The position numbers and the translations under genes are program-made. From NCBI GenBank assembly GCA_021737405.1, contig JAIPEG010000008.1, forward strand, positions 38,936-102,935: 64,000 nucleotides of DNA, read 5' to 3'. Below are positions 37,652-45,494 of the stretch, piece by piece. The notes beneath the pieces are model-generated. The model saw only the letters and a list, made by a program, of their open reading frames with translations. It made no database searches and was not told the origin of the DNA. How positions within the stretch are numbered: position 1 is the first letter of the stretch; every line of letters begins with the position of its first letter. The DNA is from Bacteriovoracaceae bacterium (GTDB lineage: Bacteria > Bdellovibrionota > Bacteriovoracia > Bacteriovoracales > Bacteriovoracaceae).

Positions 37652-38596
37652 CTAATTTTTTGGGATACCTAATCGTATCCACTGAATTAATACGTTTATT
37701 TCTTCACGCGTAACTTGATCAAATGGACTTCCTAAAGGTGGCATAGGCTCTTCGTCGTCTAAAATCCCCTTTATGATGTCGGAGCGCTCTGGCCTTCTAA
37801 AGTCAAACAGACGACCTCCGTATGCACTCATCGCTTCATATGTAGAGAAATCTAAAAACCTAGCGCGTCCTTGCGGGTTGTGACAGGCAATACACTTTTG
37901 AGAAAGTACATGTGTTTTTAAACTCTCATATGTAGGTGACAAAGGCGCAGGAATGGGATCTGGTACAGGCAAAGGACCAGTCCCCACTTGAGGAGCCCCC
38001 GCTGCTGCCCAATCAAAGAGAATGGCCTTTAAGTTTGGTGCCAGGGTTGAACCCAAGGGCATCTGATTCGTTCTAACTTTATCGACAATAATGTTAATTT
38101 TACTTTTTACAACTGAGTAATCATTAAAACTTCCATGGCAATTGATACAATGTGGTTTAAAAACACTCGTTGATACTTTTGAAAAATCTAAGTCACCTGT
38201 CGGTGGGTCTCCCGGAATTGGGACAGGATTTGGATTAGGCCCGGGATTTGGGTTCGGTGCCTGAGCATCTCTTGGCGCTCCTGATTGAATCCAAGAAAAG
38301 AGAATGATCTTTTGATTATTTTCGAGAGGCCCATCTTTTGGCATAGCATCCGCTCTCACCATACCTAAAATGGCATTAACCTTACCTTTAACGACTTCAT
38401 AGTCGCTATAATTACCATGACACTTAAAACATCTTGGCCCTAGCACCTTGTCCCTAACCTCTGCAAAGGAAATGGCATTCCCAGGTACAAGCCCCGTGAA
38501 GGCACCACTTGGGTCCTCTTTAAACTCCTCATAATTGCCACAAGAATTAAGGGTAAAGACCAAACCAATAAACATGCTCAATTTAAATATATTCAT
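37652..38596 (-). CDS. Triple-CxxCH cytochrome c-like lipoprotein
   Basis: The ORF track starts at 38650, but the ATG at 38596 is better. AAGGAG lies seven bases before it, and it gives the lipoprotein signal MNIFKLSMFIGLVFTLNSC. The ~314-residue product has three repeats with haem sites CFKCH, CINCH and CIACH, each followed by a segment like MPKDGPLENNQKIILFSWIQSGAP. This resembles planctomycete-type cytochrome C domains. Pro-rich linkers (PNPNPGPNPNPVP) join the repeats. It is the first gene of the operon with the YceI-like and haem-barrel genes and probably carries electrons on the periplasmic face of a membrane. Confidence 0.84.
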   Translation of the reverse strand: MNIFKLSMFIGLVFTLNSCGNYEEFKEDPSGAFTGLVPGNAISFAEVRDKVLGPRCFKCHGNYSDYEVVKGKVNAILGMVRADAMPKDGPLENNQKIILFSWIQSGAPRDAQAPNPNPGPNPNPVPIPGDPPTGDLDFSKVSTSVFKPHCINCHGSFNDYSVVKSKINIIVDKVRTNQMPLGSTLAPNLKAILFDWAAAGAPQVGTGPLPVPDPIPAPLSPTYESLKTHVLSQKCIACHNPQGRARFLDFSTYEAMSAYGGRLFDFRRPERSDIIKGILDDEEPMPPLGSPFDQVTREEINVLIQWIRLGIPKN

Positions 38597-38657
38597 ATTC
38601 TTACTCCTTCTCTTTTTCAGGATAGAAGTAAGTCCATATCTTTTACACAATCATCAG

Positions 38658-38684
38658 CTTACGATAATGTTACGAATTGTTACG
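38658..38684 (-). promoter_or_regulatory. Direct-repeat operator-like site upstream of cytochrome operon
   Basis: Read on the minus strand this is CGTAACaattCGTAACattatCGTAAG: two perfect copies of CGTAAC and a third partial copy at a 10-11 bp period. It lies 62-88 bp before the cytochrome lipoprotein start, a typical activator position. Helical-phase direct repeats suit OmpR/PhoB-type winged-helix regulators. A closely similar element precedes the RCC1-like gene at 41216. Confidence 0.55.
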
Positions 38685-38765
38685 TAAATAAAAAAGATAA
38701 GCCTTTGATATCATTTAATAAATGAAGGTTTGGCCTATGTAATGAAAGTTGGATCAATGGAAGAA

Positions 38766-38808
38766 GGCCCCCACTTATGAATAGATTAGATTCACCAAGT
38801 TGGGGGCC
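38766..38808 (-). terminator. Strong GC hairpin after secreted-protein gene
   Basis: GGCCCCCACTT (38766-38776) pairs with AAGTTGGGGGCC (38797-38808) with one bulge, in an otherwise AT-rich gap 22 bp past the stop of the 38831-39283 gene. On the minus strand it is followed only by a weak TTCTTCC. On the plus strand it is followed by ATTTTAAAATTTTT. Its position between two co-directional operons fits a transcription terminator. Confidence 0.55.
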
Positions 38809-38830
38809 AGATTTTAAAATTTTTCGCTTC

Positions 38831-39283
38831 CTAATTAAAACAAGTTATTGAAGTGAGAGTGTGACAAAAAGGTATATTTGGATTTCCGTAAACCCAAATA
38901 TCATACATCAAACCATCCCAGCTAACTTGAGGTAATTCGCAAGAACCATTCGGTGTTTCTTTGGCCAAGTAATTTTTGGCCCCTTTCATTCCATAAAGTT
39001 CGCAAATTCTTTTTGCCTCAAGATCGACGTAATCGACAGTATTTATTAACCTAACGTTTCTCCAATCACTGGGTGTCGGATTTTTGTAAGCTGTGGCGAT
39101 AGGGCCTTCAAAGGTGCATGTCTTATCATTATTTTCTCTAACCCTTCTTGCAAAAAGAAACCTCACGGGACTTGCCTGATTACTCCCTTTGCCAAGCAGA
39201 CTTTGTTTGACAGGAGTAGTAGGGCATACCGCAAGGGTTTGAAAAAACGGCATTAATATCATCATTAAAATTATCATTTTCAT
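38831..39283 (-). CDS. Small secreted Cys-containing protein, family not recognised
   Basis: 150 residues with a signal peptide (IILMMILMPFFQTLAV). The mature protein has six Cys (VCPTT, KTCTF, RICEL, GSCEL, PFCHT, ITCFN), which could form three disulfides. SWDGLMYDIWVYGNPNIPFC is the most distinctive stretch. No family recognised. It is downstream of the RCC1-like gene (18-bp gap, same strand) and likely in one transcript ended by the hairpin at 38766. Confidence 0.65.
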   Translation of the reverse strand: MKMIILMMILMPFFQTLAVCPTTPVKQSLLGKGSNQASPVRFLFARRVRENNDKTCTFEGPIATAYKNPTPSDWRNVRLINTVDYVDLEAKRICELYGMKGAKNYLAKETPNGSCELPQVSWDGLMYDIWVYGNPNIPFCHTLTSITCFN

Positions 39284-39301
39284 TTTTCTTCCTTTTAAGT
39301 A

Positions 39302-41131
39302 TTAAAAACTCATTTGAATTGGGGCACCTGTTGCACCTCGATTATTATTTCCCCAACACTTAATTAATGTGCCTGTTCTTGCACAAATATGCTCTTTAGC
39401 AATCGTTACAGAGCTTACATTCTCAAGATCTTTCGGAATATTATTTTGACCAAATTCATTATCGCCCCAACACCGAAGACGACCATTGTTCTCTAAAGCA
39501 CATGTATTATTATCGCCTGCAAAAATCTTTTCAACAGGTTCTAAATTTAATGGGACGTCAATTTGCCCATAACGATTAGCACCCCAACATTTGACCTTTC
39601 CAAGATCGATTACGCAGGCATGATAGCCTCCTGATACTAAGTTTTCCGGCTTAGTAAGATTTTCAGGAATATTTTTAGCTATCGTATAATGTCCCCAGCA
39701 GACAACCTTTCCCATATCAATTACGCAAGCACTATAGTAACCAACATCAAAAGACTTAACCGAAGTAAGTTTAGGATAAAAGCTGTAGGGCACGACATAA
39801 CTCGGACTCCACAGCATTCCCCAGCAATCATATTCACTGTCTTTATAGAGGACACATCCATGATTTGCTCTTCCCCTCTTAAGTTTTTCAACAGGTCGAC
39901 TACTTTCCCTCGTTATGATTAATTTCTCGGTGGTCTGAGTAGGATATTTCCAACAAGAAAAACCTTCTGCTCCATATGCACAGTCCTCTCCATATCCTGT
40001 CGCAAAACCTTGGGCATCAGTTAAAATATCATTTAAATTAAGATTGTAAGAAGGGTATCCCCAACAATTTAAATTATTATTCTTGTCTACAGCACAGGAT
40101 TGCGAAAGATTCGCAGATAACACTTGTGCTCCTTGTGCTCCATCAGGATTAGTCGAAACATATGGATTAACATCTCCCCAACATTTAATTCCCTTGTCTG
40201 TGACGACACAAGTCTTGTAAAGACCTACTCTGAGTTTACGAGGATTTTCTAGGCCAAAAGGAATGTTTAGCTGACCAGTACTGTTGTCTCCCCAACACTC
40301 GACTTTATTATCAGAAATTGCACAGGAATGTTTTGCTCCAATAGCAAGTTCAGTAATATTTCTTAGGTTTTGGGGCACATCCGATTGTCCAAATTCGTTT
40401 CTTCCCCAGCATCGAAGTTCTTCATCGCTAAGGGCACATGTGTGGAAGGCACCAGCGGAGATTTCAAAAACATTCCCCCGAATGTCATGGGGAACATTTA
40501 TTCCACTATTAGAGGGGCTGCCCCAACATTTAATTTGATTAGAAATAACAGCGCACCCATGAGAGATGCCTATGGTAATTCGCGTGGCGGAACCAATATT
40601 TGCAATATTATTTATATAAGTGCCTCCTCGTGAATAGTTAAAACCATATTCCGGCATAAACTTTGGAATTGTCTCTGTACTCTCCCAACATATCGGTTTG
40701 GAATGATCCATTTTAAATACACAAAACTGGCCTAGCTTTCCTGAACTAACAAAAGAGGCATTAGTCACTCTTGATAAACGCTCACTTATATTTGTATTAG
40801 TAAAAGCAACACCCCAACAATTTACTTTATGGGCATCTCCCTTAACGCAAACTCCCCTCTTAGCAATAGAAAGACTCGTTTGGGATTTTGGAATGTTTGA
40901 TATTGGATTACCAGAAACATTGGCGGGCCTTGCCCCCTCAGTTAAACCCCAGCACCGAATTTTACTTTGTCCTAATTCCAAAATTTGAGCACAACCCATC
41001 TGATCATTTACTTGAATATCAATGATTTCTACCGGGGCCTTCCCCATAGAAGTGAAAGAATAGATGAGGACCACTAAGGGTAACATTCTCTTAAAACAAT
41101 TTATTGTTTTTCTGAAATAGATTAAATCCAC
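39302..41131 (-). CDS. Exported RCC1-repeat beta-propeller protein with Cys in each blade
   Basis: 609 residues with an N-terminal hydrophobic signal (RMLPLVVLIYSFTSMGKA). More than ten repeats of ~40 residues follow the RCC1 pattern, for example ISAGAFHTCALSDEELRCWGRNEFGQSDVPQNLRNITELAIGAKHSCAI. Nearly every repeat has a pair of Cys (one in HxCAx, one in xxCWG), so disulfides could staple each blade of the propeller outside the cytoplasm. RCC1-type propellers are protein-binding scaffolds; bacterial exported ones are often surface proteins. It leads an operon with the small secreted Cys protein and is preceded by a direct-repeat site. Confidence 0.88.
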   Translation of the reverse strand: MDLIYFRKTINCFKRMLPLVVLIYSFTSMGKAPVEIIDIQVNDQMGCAQILELGQSKIRCWGLTEGARPANVSGNPISNIPKSQTSLSIAKRGVCVKGDAHKVNCWGVAFTNTNISERLSRVTNASFVSSGKLGQFCVFKMDHSKPICWESTETIPKFMPEYGFNYSRGGTYINNIANIGSATRITIGISHGCAVISNQIKCWGSPSNSGINVPHDIRGNVFEISAGAFHTCALSDEELRCWGRNEFGQSDVPQNLRNITELAIGAKHSCAISDNKVECWGDNSTGQLNIPFGLENPRKLRVGLYKTCVVTDKGIKCWGDVNPYVSTNPDGAQGAQVLSANLSQSCAVDKNNNLNCWGYPSYNLNLNDILTDAQGFATGYGEDCAYGAEGFSCWKYPTQTTEKLIITRESSRPVEKLKRGRANHGCVLYKDSEYDCWGMLWSPSYVVPYSFYPKLTSVKSFDVGYYSACVIDMGKVVCWGHYTIAKNIPENLTKPENLVSGGYHACVIDLGKVKCWGANRYGQIDVPLNLEPVEKIFAGDNNTCALENNGRLRCWGDNEFGQNNIPKDLENVSSVTIAKEHICARTGTLIKCWGNNNRGATGAPIQMSF

Positions 41132-41215
41132 TGCTCCTCCTAAATAAGAACTTATTTTTTAAAGTTAAAGCTTAGGACCATGATGCTCTTGAACCTATGA
41201 ACATAACCTATCAAC

Positions 41216-41234
41216 AATGTTACCTAATGTTACA
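41216..41234 (-). promoter_or_regulatory. Second copy of direct-repeat operator-like site, upstream of RCC1-like gene
   Basis: On the minus strand: TGTAACATTAGGTAACATT, two copies of GTAACATT at a 10-bp period, 85-103 bp before the RCC1-like start. It matches the site at 38658 (CGTAACAATTCGTAACATT) at most positions, including repeat period and distance to the start. A shared regulator for the two exported-protein operons is likely. Confidence 0.55.
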
Positions 41235-41269
41235 AAAAAGTATTTAAAGAGAAGGCCCTTAATAGAGAC

Positions 41270-41295
41270 GGGGCCCATGTAAATGCTAGGGCCCC
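41270..41295 (-). terminator. Perfect GC hairpin between SOUL gene and RCC1 operon
   Basis: GGGGCCC (41270-41276) and GGGCCCC (41289-41295) form a perfect 7-bp stem with a 12-base loop, 31 bp beyond the stop of the SOUL-like gene. ATTTTT follows on the plus side. The minus side has only GTCTCTATT, so termination in the gene direction is plausible but not classic. Confidence 0.55.
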
Positions 41296-41326
41296 ATTTT
41301 TGAATATACTATTTAATTTCAAAAAA

Positions 41327-41905
41327 TTATTGAACTTCAACCTCAAAAAGAACCTCATTCCTCCTAAACACAGGTAAGGTCCAAGGAGGGTTGTGACCTG
41401 CGTATAAGGCACTGCTCACGATAAATAAGCCTTGAGCAGCAATCCATGATCTGAGCTCTTTTTCAAATGAGCCCGTTCTCTCCTGAGTTCTTTTTCCGTT
41501 AAAGCGAATTGTTGCCATTACCTTTGGCGCAACTTCACTTATGACGATACTCTTATTCACAGGCTTAGGAAGGGTTTCCATCGTGTAGCGGCTAGGCATC
41601 ACAAAAGTCATCGTCCACAACTTATTTTGACCCCCTGTGAATACAGGAGATGTCATCCCTATATCATCACCCTCAGTAAATACAGGTGAAGTCATAGAGA
41701 TGTTATTGCCGAAAATATAATCAGCAAGAATATTGAATCCTTTTTCTTCGAGCTCTTCTTGGCCGTCAAAGCTTACAGATGCCGTGATGAATGATTCATA
41801 TTGACGTAACTCTATGCTTCCATCTTTTTGAATAACTGAATAACTTAGCTCTGGACTTCCAAAAGCTGAACCGATGAATAAAAGAAAAGTAAGTAGAACC
41901 TTCAT
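41327..41905 (-). CDS. Exported SOUL-family haem-binding-like protein
   Basis: 192 residues with a signal peptide (VLLTFLLFIGSAFG). The SOUL/HBP signature is clear: YSVIQKDGSIELRQYESFITASVSF, GFNILADYIFGNNISMTSPVFTE, FVMPSRYTMETLPKPVNKSIVISEVAPKVMATIRFNG. SOUL proteins bind haem or other tetrapyrroles; bacterial exported ones are poorly studied. The duplicated phrase MTSPVFTxG occurs twice in a row, a small internal repeat also common in the family. Same direction as the regulator at 42074 but 168 bp apart, so probably a separate transcript. Confidence 0.88.
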   Translation of the reverse strand: MKVLLTFLLFIGSAFGSPELSYSVIQKDGSIELRQYESFITASVSFDGQEELEEKGFNILADYIFGNNISMTSPVFTEGDDIGMTSPVFTGGQNKLWTMTFVMPSRYTMETLPKPVNKSIVISEVAPKVMATIRFNGKRTQERTGSFEKELRSWIAAQGLFIVSSALYAGHNPPWTLPVFRRNEVLFEVEVQ

Positions 41906-42073
41906 AAATTGCCCCTTCGATTAATAGTTTTCAATCATTAGGAGCTTATGAAAGGTCAGAAGACTTGGAAACAAACAAGGCCTAGACAACTCTACGAAAA
42001 AAATCTTGAGTGGTGAAAGGTTTGGATTTAGTGAATATTAAGTACCGAAAAAATCTTTGCCAGACATCGATTC

Positions 42074-42664
42074 CTAGCTGACTAAGAACCAACGATCTTT
42101 GTTCCAATTAATACTTTCGCCACGCTCTTTGATAATTTTTCTAATATTATAAATATGAACATCAACGCTTTTTGGATCAACGGCCTCATTTGGCCATACC
42201 TTCTCAAGAAGGCCATGCCTAGTCGCTCCTGTCGTTCTGCAACTTTTAAGAACTTCAATGATCATCTGCTGCTTTAGACTCAATCCTAATTTAGAGTTTT
42301 TAAAAATAAGCTTTTGCTCATGATCCATAAAACGCATTATTTTAGCCGATAGCTCAATACCATTCACAGGACTTGAGTAAAAGTCTTCTATACCTAATTC
42401 TATAAGCTCACGAGGACTTAAAAAATTACTACCATTAAGCCTAATGAAGCACCGGTCTTCTATGCCTTCCTTTTTCACTTCAACAATAATTTCACTTATA
42501 GCTTTATGGGTGTCTATAAGAAGTAAATCAAAGCTATTTCGGCAGGGTAGGCCCTCAATTTGGGGATCAATTATATTCACCATAGTGAAAGGAAGATTAG
42601 TCTTTAAGAAACTGTATTCACCTTCACTATTTTTAACGTTGTCAGAAATAATGGTAATTTTCAT
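42074..42664 (-). CDS. Response-regulator-like protein with OmpR-type winged helix and atypical receiver
   Basis: 196 residues. Residues 1-115 are receiver-like: IISDN at the start, DLLLID with Asp51 at the phospho-acceptor position. The conserved Lys of the active site is replaced (DFYSSPV where DYxxKP is normal), and the switch Thr region reads FIRLNG. Residues ~125-196 are a winged helix (RHGLLEKVWPNEAVDPKSVDVHIYNIRKII), as in OmpR. It may work without normal phosphorylation. No kinase is adjacent. It is divergent from the hydrolase/XRE unit at 42802 and is a candidate binder for the direct-repeat sites. Confidence 0.76.
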   Translation of the reverse strand: MKITIISDNVKNSEGEYSFLKTNLPFTMVNIIDPQIEGLPCRNSFDLLLIDTHKAISEIIVEVKKEGIEDRCFIRLNGSNFLSPRELIELGIEDFYSSPVNGIELSAKIMRFMDHEQKLIFKNSKLGLSLKQQMIIEVLKSCRTTGATRHGLLEKVWPNEAVDPKSVDVHIYNIRKIIKERGESINWNKDRWFLVS

Positions 42665-42834
42665 AAATTCTCGTTTTTTTATGAGATTTTCTCATAAACA
42701 TGATCTTTGTCACTTAATCTTTAAAGAAAACAAGACTTCTATATAAAATCAAGCACTTATGAAACAGTGAGGTCTGGTCTAAATAGATCTTTTGTGATTA
42801 TTTGTTTGATCAGTCACTAAAAAATGAGAAAATC

Positions 42835-43623
42835 ATGTTAAATATATTTATTCATGGAAATTCCGGCTCCCCTTCAAACTTTCAAAACATAGCAGATCGC
42901 GGAGACTTAATGCTGACAATTCCAGGTCACCAAGGCCAGGAAGCCCCTTTTGCATGTGACCTGATTTCCCTTGGACAGATCTTAGGGGACGAAATAAGAA
43001 GTCATCTCCCTATCAATACTCCCTATCAATTAGTTGCCCACAGTCTTGGATGTAATATAAGTGTCCATGCCATAAATTTTTTAAAAGAGTCAGGTTTTAA
43101 CCTTCCTGAAAAACTCATTCTTATTGCTGGTCCCCTTCTGACAACTCTAAATAACCTTGGAAGCCTTTTTTCAAGTGAACCCTCTGGAGTCATCTTTACA
43201 GAATCGAATCCACTAAAAGTACATATAGAGCGCGCCATTATTCTTAATAACTTAAAAAATATCGGTCTTAATCAATTTATTGATGGTTTTAAAAATACCG
43301 ATCCTAATTTCAGAGAGCGCTTCATAGGCTCTATTGGGAAGGGCGAATTTTTAAATGAGTTAGAAGTGTTAGAAAAGCAAGGTATCCCAACCCACTTTCT
43401 CTTAGGCTCAAAAGACCCTTTTATTAATAGAGAAAACTTTATTAAACAGGCCTCTCAATCTCCAAATTTTCGATTTACCCTTCTAGAGGGACTCGCTCAC
43501 TATCCGCATCTAGAAAACCCCAAACTAGTTAAGAAAACTTTACTTGCCTTAAACAAAGAAACTTTCCATCATCAAAACTTAAAAACTACTGATAGTATCA
43601 TTGGACATCAAGATAGAAATTAA
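42835..43623 (+). CDS. Alpha/beta hydrolase
   Basis: About 262 residues from ATG 42835; the track's TTG at 42802 would add 11. NIFIHGNSGSPSNFQNIADRG is the oxyanion-hole region, LVAHSLGCNISVHA holds the nucleophile Ser in a modified elbow (HSLGC; usually GxSxG), THFLLGSKDPF gives the acid, and EGLAHYPHLENP the His. It is probably an esterase or lipase-like hydrolase of unknown substrate, cytoplasmic. Its 3' end overlaps the next gene (XRE regulator) by 23 bp, which ties the two functionally. Confidence 0.82.
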   Translation: MLNIFIHGNSGSPSNFQNIADRGDLMLTIPGHQGQEAPFACDLISLGQILGDEIRSHLPINTPYQLVAHSLGCNISVHAINFLKESGFNLPEKLILIAGPLLTTLNNLGSLFSSEPSGVIFTESNPLKVHIERAIILNNLKNIGLNQFIDGFKNTDPNFRERFIGSIGKGEFLNELEVLEKQGIPTHFLLGSKDPFINRENFIKQASQSPNFRFTLLEGLAHYPHLENPKLVKKTLLALNKETFHHQNLKTTDSIIGHQDRN

Positions 43624-44446
43624 AATCGAAGACACATTAAAGAAACTTCGAAAAACCTGTAAGGTTTCTCAGCATAAACTTGCAAGCTATCTGCAGATAG
43701 ATCAAGCTGGCGTGAGCCGCTTAGAAAAGGGCTGTCAAAATATACAAATAGACACACTTATTAAACTTTCAAAATTTTACCAATTAGACATTGAACAAAT
43801 TATCAAAGGCACAATCAATTACTACGCCCTTGCAAAAAACTTTGGAATAGACTCTCCCTTACCAAAACGTTATCAAGGCGTACAAGAGCTTCATATGAAA
43901 GAGCTTATGCCAATTATTGCTCATTTAAGAAAATTCCAAGGTGACACCTTTATTTATGAAGTCCTTAATAAGCTAGGCCTTGATGATCTATTATTCTTAC
44001 CTCCTGATCAAAAATGTAATAGTCTTGTCATGAGCGACATCATTGCTTTATCAATGGAAAAAGGAGCTCTCTCGGCAACGGATATTCCTTTTATAACAAG
44101 TCTTTCTTTTGATTCTCAATACCTTGGTCATTTCAACACAAGCTTTTCAAAGTTAGAGAAATCAAAGGACCTTATTCATTCATGGGTCTTAAATTCGGAC
44201 TTTTTTGAGGGTATTTTTAAATTTAGTATTTTTTCTGAAAAGATTTCTTCACTTACCCTTAATATGGATTTCAATAATATAGAAATCAGGGATGAGTTTA
44301 AAAAGAAGGGACTCGAAAACTTTATTCTTCTTCTCAAACAAAGTTATCTCAAGCAACTTCCCCATCGTTTCAACCTCCCCTCCCTTGAGGTTGGCCTGCT
44401 AAAAGACCCATTTATTGGCAGGGGCCGACTTGAGGTCTCTTTTTAG
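43601..44446 (+). CDS. XRE-family helix-turn-helix regulator with large C-terminal domain
   Basis: 281 residues from a TTG inside the end of the hydrolase gene; no in-frame ATG occurs before the DNA-binding domain. Residues ~10-68 are an XRE/Cro HTH: LRKTCKVSQHKLASYLQIDQAGVSRLEKGCQNIQIDTLIKLSKFYQLDIEQII. The remaining ~210 residues are not recognised and probably sense a ligand. Coupled to the hydrolase upstream, and two bases separate it from the next gene, which looks like a relative that has lost the HTH. Confidence 0.84.
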   Translation: MDIKIEIKIEDTLKKLRKTCKVSQHKLASYLQIDQAGVSRLEKGCQNIQIDTLIKLSKFYQLDIEQIIKGTINYYALAKNFGIDSPLPKRYQGVQELHMKELMPIIAHLRKFQGDTFIYEVLNKLGLDDLLFLPPDQKCNSLVMSDIIALSMEKGALSATDIPFITSLSFDSQYLGHFNTSFSKLEKSKDLIHSWVLNSDFFEGIFKFSIFSEKISSLTLNMDFNNIEIRDEFKKKGLENFILLLKQSYLKQLPHRFNLPSLEVGLLKDPFIGRGRLEVSF

Positions 44447-44448
44447 TC

Positions 44449-45339
44449 ATGATGAATCTAACCAATCTTGACCATAATTTGACCCTACTCAGTCATCTCC
44501 TTTCTGAACAGAAAAATTTAAATGAAAAAAACCTCGAAAATCTCATCAGCGAGTATCTCTCATTGAGATATGAGAATAATAATAAATCTCTTTCTAAGTT
44601 AATTCAAATTAGTGATTACCTTGTTCTTCCTATCGAAGACTTAATTAAAGACGAATTTCAAAGCGAAAAGATTATAGCAAATCTAAAAAAAGAAAATATC
44701 CTTCCCGATATTTATCGAGATCCCAACACTCACTTCAGTACCTATAGAGGTATGAGGAATGTTATTGGTTACCTAGAAAAAGTTCTTGATCAGAGTACTA
44801 TCAATTGGATATTCAAAAAATCATCTTTTCAGCCTCGTTTTTTTAAAAATAGTGATCAAAGTTATCTATCAAGCCACATACCCATCGACATTTTTTCTCA
44901 TTTAAGTTCTTTTGGCTTTCTTAAAGAGCATTTTATTCAGATGGGTTCAGAAACAACTAATGGCTATGATGATGTCTATAAAAATAAAATCAAATCTCAA
45001 AAAGGACCTAAAGAAATCATGGAAGTCGTTATCCATGAAATTATTCCCTTCAGTTATGATCGCCTTATCAACTATGAACTCATCAACATCAGTAAAAATA
45101 AATGTAGAATTAAACTGGCCCCAAAAAATGAAGTTTTAGATAGCTTTTTAGGAAAACCCCCAGTTAGTGAAGATCTCTATTATTATCTTCTCGGTGCCTT
45201 TAAGGGTTCTATTGATTTAACTGATCATAAAGTTACTAAAACAGTTCAAGTGAGCTCTTCTCAAAGAAATGGTACACAATTTGATATTTACTGGAGCAAG
45301 GCCATTAAGAAGCAAGTTTGGTTGCATGATCTTCATTAA
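44449..45339 (+). CDS. Probable paralogue of the upstream XRE regulator with degenerate DNA-binding half
   Basis: 296 residues. The segment LSKLIQISDYLVLPIEDLIKDEFQSEKIIANLKKENILPDIYRDPNTHFSTYRGMRNVIGYLEKVLDQ lines up by eye with the neighbour's KLSKFYQLDIEQIIKGTINYYALAKNFGIDSPLPKRYQGVQELHMKELMPIIAHLRKF. Both the length and later layout match. The HTH core (SQHKLASYLQIDQAGVSRLEKG in the neighbour) is not recognisable here. It may dimerise with, or compete with, the neighbour. Tandem duplication is inferred from weak similarity only. Confidence 0.6.
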   Translation: MMNLTNLDHNLTLLSHLLSEQKNLNEKNLENLISEYLSLRYENNNKSLSKLIQISDYLVLPIEDLIKDEFQSEKIIANLKKENILPDIYRDPNTHFSTYRGMRNVIGYLEKVLDQSTINWIFKKSSFQPRFFKNSDQSYLSSHIPIDIFSHLSSFGFLKEHFIQMGSETTNGYDDVYKNKIKSQKGPKEIMEVVIHEIIPFSYDRLINYELINISKNKCRIKLAPKNEVLDSFLGKPPVSEDLYYYLLGAFKGSIDLTDHKVTKTVQVSSSQRNGTQFDIYWSKAIKKQVWLHDLH

Positions 45340-45494
45340 ATAGACCCTCATACTTATTAAAACTTTCTTTGCAAAGAGAAGATAAGGAGTTAGTTAAAAA
45401 AACTTAACTCTTTAACGAACTAATTTGCTTGGGATTTGGTACAGTTAATTTCTTTTAACTTCGTTTTCGTTTGGCCTCTTGTTAGATTAATGAC

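Noticed and set aside
45387-45413. Weak hairpin GAGTTA...TAACTC followed by TTT after the 44449 gene
   Set aside because: Short AT-rich stem and short T run; could form by chance, so not listed as a terminator.
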